A stretch of DNA of 17,968 nucleotides. Source: Puniceicoccales bacterium (GTDB taxonomy: Bacteria; Verrucomicrobiota; Verrucomicrobiia; Opitutales; UBA9783). The stretch lies in contig JAIRKR010000058.1 of NCBI GenBank assembly GCA_031260015.1, positions 1 to 17,968 of the forward strand. Direction: 5' to 3'. Positions 1-7,470 of the stretch are shown here, piece after piece; the first letter of the stretch is position 1, and the number at the start of each line of letters is the position of its first letter. The position numbers were made by a program, and so were the translations under genes. The notes beneath the pieces were generated by a model. It worked only from the letters and a program-made list of their open reading frames with translations, was not told the DNA's origin and did no database searches.

Positions 1-304
1 ATTCAATGACAATGTCGACGCCCTATTTTTTCCAAGGTAATGCGGCAGGACCTTCCTTAATGGCCAAGCATTGAATATTTTTTCCATTTACGATCAAAGC
101 ATCTTCGCCTTTAGATGCGACGGTTCCCTGAAACTTTCCTTGCGTAGAATCGTATTTCAGTAGGTAAGCAAGATTATCGGCTCCCACCAAATCGTTAATG
201 GCAACCACTTCGAAATCTTTTTCAAGAAGATTTTTATCGGCAATCGCGCGAAAAACTAAACGGCCAATACGACCGAACCCATTAATTCCAATCCTTGTTT
301 TCAT
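1..304 (-). pseudogene. gapA: Glyceraldehyde-3-phosphate dehydrogenase, 5' part, interrupted by an in-frame TAG
   Basis: The frame begins with ATG at 302-304 and gives 93 residues of clear GAPDH N-terminus: the Rossmann dinucleotide motif INGFGRIGR (residues 7-15), the AINDL strand and LLKYDSTQGKF, ending in PAALPWKK. A TAG stop follows at 23-25. Beyond it the same frame reads GVDIVIE up to base 2, exactly the residues that follow PWK-x-L in normal GAPDH, so the stop most simply replaces a Leu codon (TTG to TAG, one base). The frame is intact on both sides, so this is a nonsense change and not a frameshift. GAPDH oxidises glyceraldehyde-3-phosphate with NAD in glycolysis; the catalytic Cys domain lies off the left edge. 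The gene sits 52 bp downstream of the RNase E/G gene on the same strand, probably in its operon. It may be a recent pseudogene, a base error, or a readthrough site. Other genes here end in TAG (gspH, gspJ, rpsU, rsmA), so general TAG reassignment is unlikely. Confidence 0.85.
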
Positions 305-356
305 TTAGTTCAGTGTAAACGATGGCTACAATTTTGTAAATGTTAAAATTTCTGTT

Positions 357-2060
357 TTATTTTTCAATTTTGTAAGATTCCAGATGCAAATTGTCATCGG
401 GGAAAAATTGTAACGTTAAATCGAAAGTTTTCTCGAGTTCATCAAATTCAGATTTGCACTCACATTGTATGTACTGTAATAGGTTGGGATGCGTGTAAAT
501 TTTGAAAGCTTTACGGGCGGTGTCATTTTTTATGCCTGAAATCTTACTGAAAATTTCTCGTTGGATGCGCATGGCCAAGTGATGCATCGACCTTAACGTC
601 CCTTCGCCGTTGCAATAGGGACAGCGAAAGTGCAGTCGGCTTAGAAAACTTTCCTTGTGCCGCTGCCTTGAAATTTGCATAATTCCCAATGCAGAAACGG
701 GAAGAACGTTTACTTTTGCCTTATCTTGCGCAAATTCTTGCTGTACGAACTGATGCAAAAAATGCCTATCCTTGCTGTGTTTCATGTCGATAAAATCGAC
801 GATAATAAGTCCTCCAATGTTGCGCAACCGTACCTGCCTGGCAACTTCTTTGGCAGCTTCAATGTTTGCCTGAACAATAAAATGAGCAGCCTCGTTGTCT
901 ATGCTGCGATGGGAAGACGTATTGACATCGATGGAGGTAAGTGCTTCCGTTTCCTGAATGATGATTTCTCCCCCAGAAGGTAAAGGTACACGACTTGAAA
1001 GCACCTGTTCAATCTGTGATTCAATATTAAAACGGTCAAAAATGGGAATGGGTTCCTTAAACAAAACAATTTTATTCTGAACATTGGGAGCAATTTTTTT
1101 TACGATATCTGTGATGAGGCAATGATCCTGTTCATTATCGATGAGGATGCGATCAACATCTTCCGTGAGAAAATCTCTTACGGTACGTTCAATTAAACTG
1201 GGTTCATGGTACAACAAGCAGGGATTTTGTGAGGCGCTGGCTTTTGATTGAATATTTTGCCAAACTTCCAATAAAAATTGCAGATCACGCGTAAATTGTT
1301 TGATGGAATTACCGGAACTTGCCGTTCTAAAAATAACACCCATACCCATCGGCAAAGCTAATTTTTTTAGGATTTTTTTCAAGCGTTCACGTTCTTTGGC
1401 GTCTTCTATTTTTCTAGAAATCCCACATTGATTGGAATAAGGGGTTAATACAAGATAACGGCCCGCTAACGAAATGTTGGTTGTGGTACGAGGACCTTTG
1501 GTGCCAATTTGACTTTTTGTAATCTGGATCATGATTTCGGATCCGATGGGAAACATTTGCGGAATGTCCTGCAAAGAGACTTTAGGTTTATGGACATTCG
1601 TATTTCTATGAATAACTTCTATCCCTTCATCGCGGTCGTTTTCGTTAAACCCTTCACCGTTGACGAGAGGCAGGATGTCCCAATAGTGTAAAAATGCATT
1701 CTTATCTTGGCCAACATCGACAAATGCCGCTTTTAATCCGGGTTCCAAGTTTTGAATTTTCCCTTTGAAAACGGCTCCCACCATGTGCTGGGTATTTTTG
1801 GATTCAACATCCAAATTCTCCAAAATTCCATCGCGGAGTACGGCAACCCTCTTTTCGGGAAGGATGCTGTTGATAATTATTTCAGAATAGTGTTTATCTT
1901 TTTTAAATAAGTTAAGTATTTTCTGAAAAAAGCTTTGATCTTTGGCACGCGCCGCAGCCGCTTCCTTAAGGGTTATATTGTCAACCTTGGGGCAATTTTT
2001 CTCTTTTCTGGGTATTAATTTAATACCTTCGGTTTGTTTTTTACGTTTAAAATCTGTCAT
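357..2060 (-). CDS. rng: Ribonuclease E/G family endoribonuclease
   Basis: 567 residues, a member of the Rne/Rng family, which cleaves single-stranded AU-rich RNA in rRNA maturation and mRNA decay. Residues 1-60 are a basic, Ala/Lys-rich extension. An S1-type RNA-binding domain follows (about 66-180, with VGAVFKGKIQNLEPGLKAAF and AFLH). The 5'-sensor/RNase H-like region has GTKGPRTTTNISLAGRYLVL (186-205). The DNase I-like catalytic core carries the Mg-binding Asp of SIDVN (D378) and of VDFIDM (D422), equivalent to D303 and D346 of E. coli RNase E. The zinc-link is RCPYCNGEG (C480, C483). The protein ends about 80 residues after the zinc-link, so it lacks the long degradosome scaffold of E. 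coli RNase E and resembles RNase G or compact RNase E forms. The start ATG is 34 nt after the rodA stop, suggesting co-transcription. The family call is firm; the choice between rng and rne is nominal. Confidence 0.93.
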   Translation of the reverse strand: MTDFKRKKQTEGIKLIPRKEKNCPKVDNITLKEAAAARAKDQSFFQKILNLFKKDKHYSEIIINSILPEKRVAVLRDGILENLDVESKNTQHMVGAVFKGKIQNLEPGLKAAFVDVGQDKNAFLHYWDILPLVNGEGFNENDRDEGIEVIHRNTNVHKPKVSLQDIPQMFPIGSEIMIQITKSQIGTKGPRTTTNISLAGRYLVLTPYSNQCGISRKIEDAKERERLKKILKKLALPMGMGVIFRTASSGNSIKQFTRDLQFLLEVWQNIQSKASASQNPCLLYHEPSLIERTVRDFLTEDVDRILIDNEQDHCLITDIVKKIAPNVQNKIVLFKEPIPIFDRFNIESQIEQVLSSRVPLPSGGEIIIQETEALTSIDVNTSSHRSIDNEAAHFIVQANIEAAKEVARQVRLRNIGGLIIVDFIDMKHSKDRHFLHQFVQQEFAQDKAKVNVLPVSALGIMQISRQRHKESFLSRLHFRCPYCNGEGTLRSMHHLAMRIQREIFSKISGIKNDTARKAFKIYTHPNLLQYIQCECKSEFDELEKTFDLTLQFFPDDNLHLESYKIEK

Positions 2061-2094
2061 TTTTGTATATTGTCATTGGGTAAGCAACGAAAGT

Positions 2095-3339
2095 TCATTC
2101 GGCAAATCTAAATCGGTATACACTTTGTACCAATCCTTGACTAAAAAAGCAAACTAGCATAAAAGAACCTCCGTAACTCAGAAATGGTAAAGGTAATCCC
2201 GTAATGGGCATGATGCCGAGCGTCATGCCAATATTAATCCAAACGTGCGTGAGCAATAAAATTGCAACACCTACGGATAAATAACAACCAAAACGATCTT
2301 TTGCCAAGGTGGCAATACGAAATGTGTTTAAAATTAAAATCATGTATAAAATGAGCACGCACAACGAACCTACTAATCCGGTTTCTTCTGCGAGAACGGA
2401 AAAAATAAAATCGTTCAAGGAAGCTGCCTTAGGCAGATACCCCAACTGCGCTTGCGTATTTTTTGTCCACCCTTTCCCCCAGATACCGCCCGATCCAATG
2501 GCAATTAAAGATTGTTTCAAATGCCAACCGATGTGCACACCGTTGGGATCAATGCTTGTCGGAATTGCAAACGCTAAGATACGCTTGCGTTGATAGTCGC
2601 GGAGAGGGAGGAATGGTTTTATGCAAAAATGCGAACTACTTTTATCCGATTTGATTTGTTGATAGTAGGCATAGGTATCCAAAGCAATAACGGCAAGACC
2701 AAGCAGCGAGATTCCCAAAGTAACGATGAAAAACCGGAGTGATAATTTTGAGACAAATAGTAAGGAAAAGATGATGACAGGCAGCACCATGGCGGATCCT
2801 AAGTCGGGTTGAATGAAAATTAAAAAAAAAGATAATCCGCTAATAAGGGCTATCTTTACAAGGGTATGTAAAGATTCCGAAAAGGAAGACATGCGCGTTC
2901 GGGTTAGCAGGCTTGCAACAAAGAGTAACGTTGCAATTTTACTAAGATCGGAGGGTTGAATACCTAAACTACAGATGTTTAACCAGCGCCGACTGCCTCC
3001 CAAGGTTTGGCCCAATGGAGTCCACAATAACAATAAACATAAGATGGAGAGCACGTATAACCAATGAGCGTTTTGTAGAAAAATTTTGTAATTAAAATTT
3101 GCCGTTATACAATAAACGCCGCACCCCAAACACAACCAAGTAACCTGCGATTTCCATTTTAAATGCGCTACGTTCCCACTTTGTATGGCATACATAAAGG
3201 CAATACCGAGTAAGCTTAGGATAAGTAATATGGTTGGATTTAGCCACATCATGGAGGTACTTTGTCTTTTGAGTCCAATCCAATACCTATAGGTCCAAAA
3301 AATCCACTGATTAAAATTTTTCACCTGTTTTAATGGCAT
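2095..3339 (-). CDS. rodA: Rod-shape peptidoglycan glycosyltransferase RodA (SEDS family)
   Basis: 414 residues with about ten hydrophobic segments. SEDS proteins polymerise lipid II into glycan strands; RodA does so for side-wall elongation with a class B PBP. Visible family motifs are GSRRWL (115-120), QPSDLSKIA (128-136), QPDLGSAM (177-184), RDYQRKRILAF (247-257), GSGGIWGKG (272-280), LNDFIFSVLAEETG (298-311) and the C-terminal MPITGLPLPFLSYGGS (367-382). D300 corresponds to the essential Asp of SEDS polymerases. The first 30 residues are a polar N-terminal stretch before the first helix. RodA is favoured over FtsW by the RDYQRKRI motif and by the neighbouring RNase E/G gene, which often follows mre/mrdA/rodA clusters. 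No mreBCD or PBP2 gene is next to it here: upstream is a divergent intergenic region, so rodA appears to be the first gene of the minus-strand operon. Confidence 0.92.
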   Translation of the reverse strand: MPLKQVKNFNQWIFWTYRYWIGLKRQSTSMMWLNPTILLILSLLGIAFMYAIQSGNVAHLKWKSQVTWLCLGCGVYCITANFNYKIFLQNAHWLYVLSILCLLLLWTPLGQTLGGSRRWLNICSLGIQPSDLSKIATLLFVASLLTRTRMSSFSESLHTLVKIALISGLSFFLIFIQPDLGSAMVLPVIIFSLLFVSKLSLRFFIVTLGISLLGLAVIALDTYAYYQQIKSDKSSSHFCIKPFLPLRDYQRKRILAFAIPTSIDPNGVHIGWHLKQSLIAIGSGGIWGKGWTKNTQAQLGYLPKAASLNDFIFSVLAEETGLVGSLCVLILYMILILNTFRIATLAKDRFGCYLSVGVAILLLTHVWINIGMTLGIMPITGLPLPFLSYGGSFMLVCFFSQGLVQSVYRFRFAE

Positions 3340-3555
3340 GATTAAATAAGAAAAATTTCATTGAATTTCAAGTTTATAAAACGTAAGTTCTTAGACAAGT
3401 GGGCTGTCCGCGTAAATGGATGTAAAAACAGAAAATTGTGGGTTAAAAAATAGAAGGACGAATTAAAATTTTGTAGGAAGCATTGTTTTGCAGATTTTAA
3501 CAAGAGGAGCGCCTACATCAGTTTAAATTAAAAGGTTTATTCGGCAAATAAACCC
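3340..3555. other. Divergent intergenic region between rodA and the GNAT gene
   Basis: 216 bp of AT-rich sequence that should hold promoters for both directions. On the minus strand TTGTCT and TATAAA occur about 50-80 bp before the rodA start, but with a 14-bp spacer, so this is only a weak promoter candidate. No convincing plus-strand -35/-10 pair was found. A perfect hairpin (listed separately) abuts the GNAT start. No ORF or RNA gene is recognisable. Confidence 0.5.
3534..3554 (+). promoter_or_regulatory. Perfect 8-bp hairpin one base before the GNAT start codon
   Basis: GGTTTATT (3534-3541) and AATAAACC (3547-3554) are perfect inverted repeats around a 5-nt loop CGGCA. The GNAT ATG follows after a single base, and the hairpin occupies the place where a Shine-Dalgarno would sit. 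It could be an operator palindrome, a translation-blocking hairpin, or chance. There is no T-run after it on the plus strand, so it is not a plus-strand intrinsic terminator. Confidence 0.4.
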
Positions 3556-4032
3556 ATGGATAATGAAATGCGAATAGATTATCTTGCAAATCACCCAAAC
3601 CTCATTTCAACCGTTGCGGCATGGTATGTAAAAATGTGGGGAAAATTTTGTGAAAATCCGTCCATTGAACACGCAAAGACTAGGCTTTTGAATCATCTCA
3701 ATGTTGATAAACTCAACCTATGTTTTTTATGTTTCCGCAATCATAACTTGGTTGGTACCGCTAGTTTAACCGAAAAGGATATTCCGAACAATGCAAGCTT
3801 TTCTCCATGTTTGTCCAATTTATTTGTTATGGGAAAATATCGTCGACAAAAGATTGGAGAAAATCTAATTGAACACGCAAAACTGCAGTCGAAAAATCTT
3901 GGATTCAAAAAAATCTACCTTTATACGACCGACGCAACCGTTCATCGCTGGTACCAAAAACTCAACTGGAAAATTATCAAAGAGGATGTTGCGAGGGGAT
4001 GCGACATAAAAATTATGGCAGCGAATTTATGA
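3556..4032 (+). CDS. GNAT family N-acetyltransferase
   Basis: 158 residues with the GNAT fold pattern: an N-terminal helical part, strands near 55-72 (LCFLCFRNHNLVGTASL), then strand beta-4 and the acetyl-CoA pyrophosphate loop (LFVMGKYRRQKIGENLIEHA, 89-108). Next come KKIYLYT (118-124) and the C-terminal W-Y-x-x-x-x-W-x-I motif (RWYQKLNWKII). In the loop the first Gly of the usual R-x-x-G-x-G is Lys (K99), a variation seen in some family members. The protein transfers an acetyl group from acetyl-CoA to an amine; the substrate cannot be told from sequence. No good Shine-Dalgarno precedes ATG 3556, where a hairpin sits. ATG at 3568 (residue 5) is an alternative start with a weak GGA nine bases upstream. 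The gspG gene begins 54 nt after its stop, so it could be the first gene of the T2SS transcript, though it has no known role in secretion. Confidence 0.82.
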   Translation: MDNEMRIDYLANHPNLISTVAAWYVKMWGKFCENPSIEHAKTRLLNHLNVDKLNLCFLCFRNHNLVGTASLTEKDIPNNASFSPCLSNLFVMGKYRRQKIGENLIEHAKLQSKNLGFKKIYLYTTDATVHRWYQKLNWKIIKEDVARGCDIKIMAANL

Positions 4033-4086
4033 AACAATTTTTTTTGTCATTGAAATCCAATAAAAAAGATTGAACCCAAAAATGAT

Positions 4087-4551
4087 ATGCTGCATAATAA
4101 ACGCATGGTAGAAATTAATAGGGATAAAAGGTCTGGATTTTCCTTAATTGAAATTTTAATTGCCCTTGCTCTAATGGGGATGATCCTGGGTTTAATTGTT
4201 GTTAATTCTGAATCTATCTTTGGGGGTGGCCAAAAGAAGGTTACCGGTTTATTTGTGTCCAAAGTGATCGACGTTCCTTTGATGGCTTATCGGGCGCATA
4301 TCGGCAATTATCCATCTACGGAAGAGGGCTTGGACGCCTTGCTGAAAGCACCTTCGGGAAAGGCAGGACGTTGGCAGGGTCCTTATGTTAAGAATAAAGA
4401 TGACTTGATTGATCCGTGGGGAAATCCTTACCAATATCGTTACCCAGGTTCTAAAAATAAGAGTGGTTACGACGTCTGGTCTATGGGTCCCGGAGGTCAA
4501 AGCGGGGATGGGGATGACATCGGGAATTGGAAAAATTCCTCAGAAGACTAA
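4087..4551 (+). CDS. gspG: T2SS major pseudopilin GspG
   Basis: 154 residues. A short basic leader ends at G17, followed by the prepilin cleavage/methylation site RSG-FSLIE with the conserved Glu at mature position +5 (E22), then a hydrophobic helix (18-41). The globular part shows GspG hallmarks: NYPSTEEGLDALLKAP (74-89), DPWGNPYQYRYPG (109-121) and a C-terminal acidic calcium-binding loop ending DGDDIGNW (141-148; D129, D141, D143, D144 are likely ligand candidates). GspG polymerises into the pseudopilus that pushes substrates through the secretin. The alternative start M7 (4105) would shorten the leader to 11 residues; no clear Shine-Dalgarno decides between them. It is the first gene of the operon, whereas in the classical order it follows gspF. 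Processing needs a prepilin peptidase that is not in this window. Confidence 0.95.
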   Translation: MLHNKRMVEINRDKRSGFSLIEILIALALMGMILGLIVVNSESIFGGGQKKVTGLFVSKVIDVPLMAYRAHIGNYPSTEEGLDALLKAPSGKAGRWQGPYVKNKDDLIDPWGNPYQYRYPGSKNKSGYDVWSMGPGGQSGDGDDIGNWKNSSED

Positions 4552-4571
4552 AGACTTCAGTCGCTTGAAGC

Positions 4572-5066
4572 ATGGATAATGTAAATAGGCAAGGATTTAC
4601 GCTCATAGAATTGCTGCTGGTATTGGCTTTATTTGGGCTAATATCAAGTTTGTCCATATCGCATTTCAATCAAATCCAATCGGCTTTTTCCAGTTATAAA
4701 CACAATCCAACATGGCTCTTGAACCGCAGAATACAAAGCATGCGTTTGTTAGCTTCCCAGCGGCATGCAAATTTACTTCTCACCTGCACAAATGAAGGCT
4801 TTCAAATCGAGGATACGGATGCATCCCTCGTGGAACTGACGAAATTTCCCAAAGAATTGGATGCCAAACAGGTAACGTTTGAATTTTATCATGGAGAATA
4901 TGCAAACGACGGTCAGCCGCGATTAATACACGCGCAATTGAATTGCCTAAAGGTTTCGCAGTATGGATATTTTGAGAATGCCTATGTTAAGATTACATGG
5001 AAAGGCATTGCAGAGGTTTTTCGTGTGGATGCGTTGACGGGAGGACTTATCGGTGTCGAAGTCTAG
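4572..5066 (+). CDS. gspH: T2SS minor pseudopilin GspH
   Basis: 164 residues. It has a very short leader, cleavage site RQG-FTLIE (G8/F9) with Glu +5 at E13, and a hydrophobic helix to about residue 30. A beta-rich globular domain follows, containing RRIQSMRLLASQRHANLLL (about 48-66) as in GspH/FimT-type pseudopilins, ending in ALTGGLIGVEV. GspH is a minor pseudopilin of the tip complex or its junction with the GspG filament. It starts 20 nt after gspG and overlaps gspI by 14 nt. The identity as H rests on order (G-H-I-J-K), length and the GspH/FimT-like helix; sequence similarity in the globular part is naturally weak in this family. Confidence 0.8.
   Translation: MDNVNRQGFTLIELLLVLALFGLISSLSISHFNQIQSAFSSYKHNPTWLLNRRIQSMRLLASQRHANLLLTCTNEGFQIEDTDASLVELTKFPKELDAKQVTFEFYHGEYANDGQPRLIHAQLNCLKVSQYGYFENAYVKITWKGIAEVFRVDALTGGLIGVEV
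5039..5045 (+). promoter_or_regulatory. Strong ribosome binding site that fixes the gspI GTG start
   Basis: GGGAGGA (5039-5045) lies 7 nt before GTG 5053 inside the end of gspH. It is one of the best Shine-Dalgarno sequences in the operon and supports GTG as the gspI start, giving a 14-nt overlap with gspH. Confidence 0.7.
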
Positions 5067-5505
5067 CACTGCTTGCCATCGAAGCGCTTTTACATTAATT
5101 GAAGTGGTGATTGCTCTGGCGTTGTTTGCAGTTTCGGTGTTGATGTTATCGCAGAGTTTTGTAAACGGTCTCATTTGTAAGCGTGCTCTAATGCAAGGGG
5201 ATTCAAAGTATTTAGCCCTGGATACGATTCGCTATACGTTAAGTAAAATAAAACGGGGGCAAGTTTCGAGCAATCATGCTTTTTGTTTACCCGATTGTAC
5301 GGATCCGATACGATGGCAAGGGAACGTACAGTTAACCCCTTATTTAGGCTTGTATAATGTCGAAGTAGGCATCCAAAATGAAGACTGCAAATATAATTTT
5401 TGGGTACGTCGTAAAGACTGGATAACCCAATCTGAGCGGTTGCAATTGAGAAAATCGCATAAAGAAAGATCCGACGAAAATGAGGAAGAATCGCAAGAGA
5501 ATTGA
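5053..5505 (+). CDS. gspI: T2SS minor pseudopilin GspI
   Basis: 150 residues from a GTG start supported by GGGAGGA upstream. The prepilin signal is HRSA-FTLIEVVIALALF: cleavage between A12 and F13, Glu +5 at E17, helix to about residue 36. Residue -1 is Ala instead of the usual Gly. The globular domain has the small beta fold expected of GspI and four cysteines after the leader (C42, C78, C82, C112). The last 25 residues are a highly charged Lys/Glu/Ser tail. GspI nucleates the I-J-K tip complex. It overlaps gspH by 14 nt and gspJ by 26 nt, consistent with coupled translation. The I assignment comes from order, length and the helix; the tail is not typical. Confidence 0.8.
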   Translation: MSKSSTACHRSAFTLIEVVIALALFAVSVLMLSQSFVNGLICKRALMQGDSKYLALDTIRYTLSKIKRGQVSSNHAFCLPDCTDPIRWQGNVQLTPYLGLYNVEVGIQNEDCKYNFWVRRKDWITQSERLQLRKSHKERSDENEEESQEN

Positions 5506-6259
5506 GGCGCACCAACGGTGTAACGGATTTACTTTATTGGAAGTTATTTTAGCACTCGGGTTAGGTGGATTAATTTTGTCGACGGTTATGACACTTTTTG
5601 TAACCTTTGTTCAGGTTTGGGAAGAAAATGGAGATAGAAAAGAATTCCTAGAACACGTAGATTATTGCACGCACTTTTTATCCACACACCTTAATGCAAT
5701 AACGCCTTTAATCGGTAAAGAGGGAGGCAAGGGCCAGTCATTTACGGCGGGAAAAGTAAGGTCTGAAGGGATGGGTAGGGATGCTGCATTTGGATTGACA
5801 AAACAACTAGGTCGGCCTTTTTTATTTTTGTCGTCGAGTTGCGGTCCGTGCTCCATTGCTTTGTGTAATGTAGGGTGCCAATTGATATTATTATGGCAAG
5901 AGCGGCCCCTGAGACAAAAGCGATTTGGGGTAGGTGTTGAAGAAGATTCAACGGTTGTCACCCATCGATGTATTTTGAGCGACTGTGTAAAGGAGTTACA
6001 ATGCGGGTACTTGGATTTAGAAAAAGGTACCTGGTCTTTTAAAGGATGGATGGATGCCCTGAGAAAATCCTACGACAATCAAGACAAGTCTTTGGGGAAA
6101 TGCCCCGATGGAATTCGCATAGTTTTCAATAAAAATAATTACGAAGAGCAGCGTTTTATCGCTTTGCTAGACGCAAAAATGTTTCAAATTCAGGAACCTC
6201 GTTCGGTAAAACCCAACGTGAAAACTGCTAAAAATGGCAACAACAATCATGTTCTGTAG
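5480..6259 (+). CDS. gspJ: T2SS minor pseudopilin GspJ
   Basis: 259 residues. A basic leader ends at G16; the cleavage site RCNG-FTLLEVILAL has Glu +5 at E21, with a hydrophobic helix to about residue 45 followed by VQVWEENGDRKEF. The mature protein is larger than GspH/GspI, as expected for GspJ, which bridges GspI and GspK in the pseudopilus tip. It carries nine cysteines after the leader (63, 121, 124, 129, 133, 164, 169, 175, 198), including the dense group CGPCSIALCNVGC (121-133). This is unusual for a pseudopilin and implies disulfides or a metal site in the periplasmic part. It overlaps gspI and gspK by 26 nt each. The role call is from position and pseudopilin signature. Confidence 0.8.
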   Translation: MRKNRKRIEAHQRCNGFTLLEVILALGLGGLILSTVMTLFVTFVQVWEENGDRKEFLEHVDYCTHFLSTHLNAITPLIGKEGGKGQSFTAGKVRSEGMGRDAAFGLTKQLGRPFLFLSSSCGPCSIALCNVGCQLILLWQERPLRQKRFGVGVEEDSTVVTHRCILSDCVKELQCGYLDLEKGTWSFKGWMDALRKSYDNQDKSLGKCPDGIRIVFNKNNYEEQRFIALLDAKMFQIQEPRSVKPNVKTAKNGNNNHVL

Positions 6260-7460
6260 ATACCGTTCACAATTGAGACACTCAACGTCCGGGGCCATTT
6301 TGTTGATGGTCTTGGGACTGTTGATGCTGTTGTCCTTTCTGGTGGTCGTTTTTTTTAAAAATTTAACGCAAGACATCAAGGTACATGCGCAATTATTGGA
6401 TAACGCAGATTTGAAACACCATGCTTACAATGGACTCAACGTTGTGTGGACCGGTTTGGAAGAAATTTTGGAAGTTCACAGAGATTTGTTTAGTCCACTG
6501 CAAGGGTGGGATAAAGTAATATCCACATCTAAAATAGAGGTTCCAGAGGGTGTCCAATTAAAAGTGCGTATTGAAGATGAATCGGGGAAAATCCCTCTCA
6601 ATAATCCCGATAAAAGACTGTTGCTAAATTTATTTAACCTGTTCGGCGATTATTTGGACAGTCAGGCGTTGATGCAGTCCTATTTGCAGTGGTTACGTCG
6701 CAAGCCAACGAAAGTCACTCTAATGGAAAATCGGACCATGTTACCTGGGTCTTCATCGCAAAAGAAAAATGCAGCCGATAAAAAGGCTGTTGCCGAAAAT
6801 AAAAACAAACCTGAGGATGCTCATGGCAATAAACCTCCGGGCGTTTTCTTGCCGACTTGCCTAAACAATTATCAACAGCTTGCGGAGATTGAATCTTTTC
6901 AGAAGAGGTTTTTTAACAAAGGGAGTTTTTGCGACGATACGCTAAAGCGCCTTAAGGAATGCACGACTTTGTTAGGTTCTCTACCCATCAACATAAATAC
7001 GGCTCCCAAAGATGTTTGGGCGTGTTTGAGTAAAGTTTTTTCAATTGATTTGGAACAGGTCGAAAATTTCATTGGAAAGACCAAACAATCGCAGAGTCGA
7101 GGTAGATATTACAAAAATATTGCGGAAATTAATAAACGTGGTCATGGAAATTTGAAATTGGGACAGCATTCTTCAGAGAATGAAAAAGCCAATACGTCGC
7201 ATGATGTTGCAGAAAAATTCATAGGTGTTTCCGCGCGTATGCTTAAAGTAGAAGTGGAAGTGTTACGTGCGGACGTGAGTTATACGCTTACGGCAATTTT
7301 TAAAGTTAACAAGGCATCGGTACAAGAAAAAGAGGATAAACAACCAGTAAAACCCTTGACAAACAAGAAAGAGGAAAGTTATAATAAAAACAAGCCCGTT
7401 CAAAATAATGGGGCTTCGTTAGTGTTGATTGCGTTGCAGGAAGGAAGATGGGAAAGCTGA
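6234..7460 (+). CDS. gspK: T2SS tip pseudopilin GspK
   Basis: 408 residues. The leader ends STSG-AILLMV (G20/A21) and is followed by a hydrophobic helix (21-42). Position +5 is Met, not Glu; lack of Glu5 is the classical mark of GspK, which caps the pseudopilus. The periplasmic part has an RIEDESGKIPLN segment (112-123) and LPININTAPKDVWACL (250-265), the helix-hairpin-helix-like N-x-N-T-A motif common in GspK. Two low-complexity Lys/Asn/Gln-rich stretches (about 171-202 and 360-393) interrupt and follow the folded domain before a final strand ASLVLIAL. It overlaps gspJ by 26 nt. M6 (6249) is a possible alternative start. Identification is good because of the missing Glu5 together with the NxNTA motif and size. 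Confidence 0.87.
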   Translation: MATTIMFCRYRSQLRHSTSGAILLMVLGLLMLLSFLVVVFFKNLTQDIKVHAQLLDNADLKHHAYNGLNVVWTGLEEILEVHRDLFSPLQGWDKVISTSKIEVPEGVQLKVRIEDESGKIPLNNPDKRLLLNLFNLFGDYLDSQALMQSYLQWLRRKPTKVTLMENRTMLPGSSSQKKNAADKKAVAENKNKPEDAHGNKPPGVFLPTCLNNYQQLAEIESFQKRFFNKGSFCDDTLKRLKECTTLLGSLPININTAPKDVWACLSKVFSIDLEQVENFIGKTKQSQSRGRYYKNIAEINKRGHGNLKLGQHSSENEKANTSHDVAEKFIGVSARMLKVEVEVLRADVSYTLTAIFKVNKASVQEKEDKQPVKPLTNKKEESYNKNKPVQNNGASLVLIALQEGRWES

Positions 7461-7470
7461 CATATTTTTT

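Noticed and set aside
23..25. Reassignment of TAG to an amino acid as the explanation for the gapA interruption
   Set aside because: TAG is the natural end of gspH, gspJ, rpsU and rsmA at family-typical lengths, so it acts as a normal stop here; context-specific readthrough is not excluded.
675..983. 102-codon plus-strand frame inside the RNase E/G gene
   Set aside because: It is antisense to the catalytic domain of a clearly conserved gene and has no recognisable product.
4038..4045. Run of eight T after the GNAT gene as an intrinsic terminator
   Set aside because: No stable hairpin precedes the T-run, so transcription may continue into gspG.
4044..4072. TTGTCA upstream of gspG as the -35 of a T2SS promoter
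   Set aside because: No -10-like hexamer lies at 16-18 bp spacing, so I could not support a promoter; the operon promoter remains unidentified.
5840..5851. CGPC in GspJ as a thioredoxin active site
   Set aside because: There is no thioredoxin fold around it, and the protein is a pseudopilin by its N-terminal signal; further cysteines close by suggest structural disulfides or metal binding instead.
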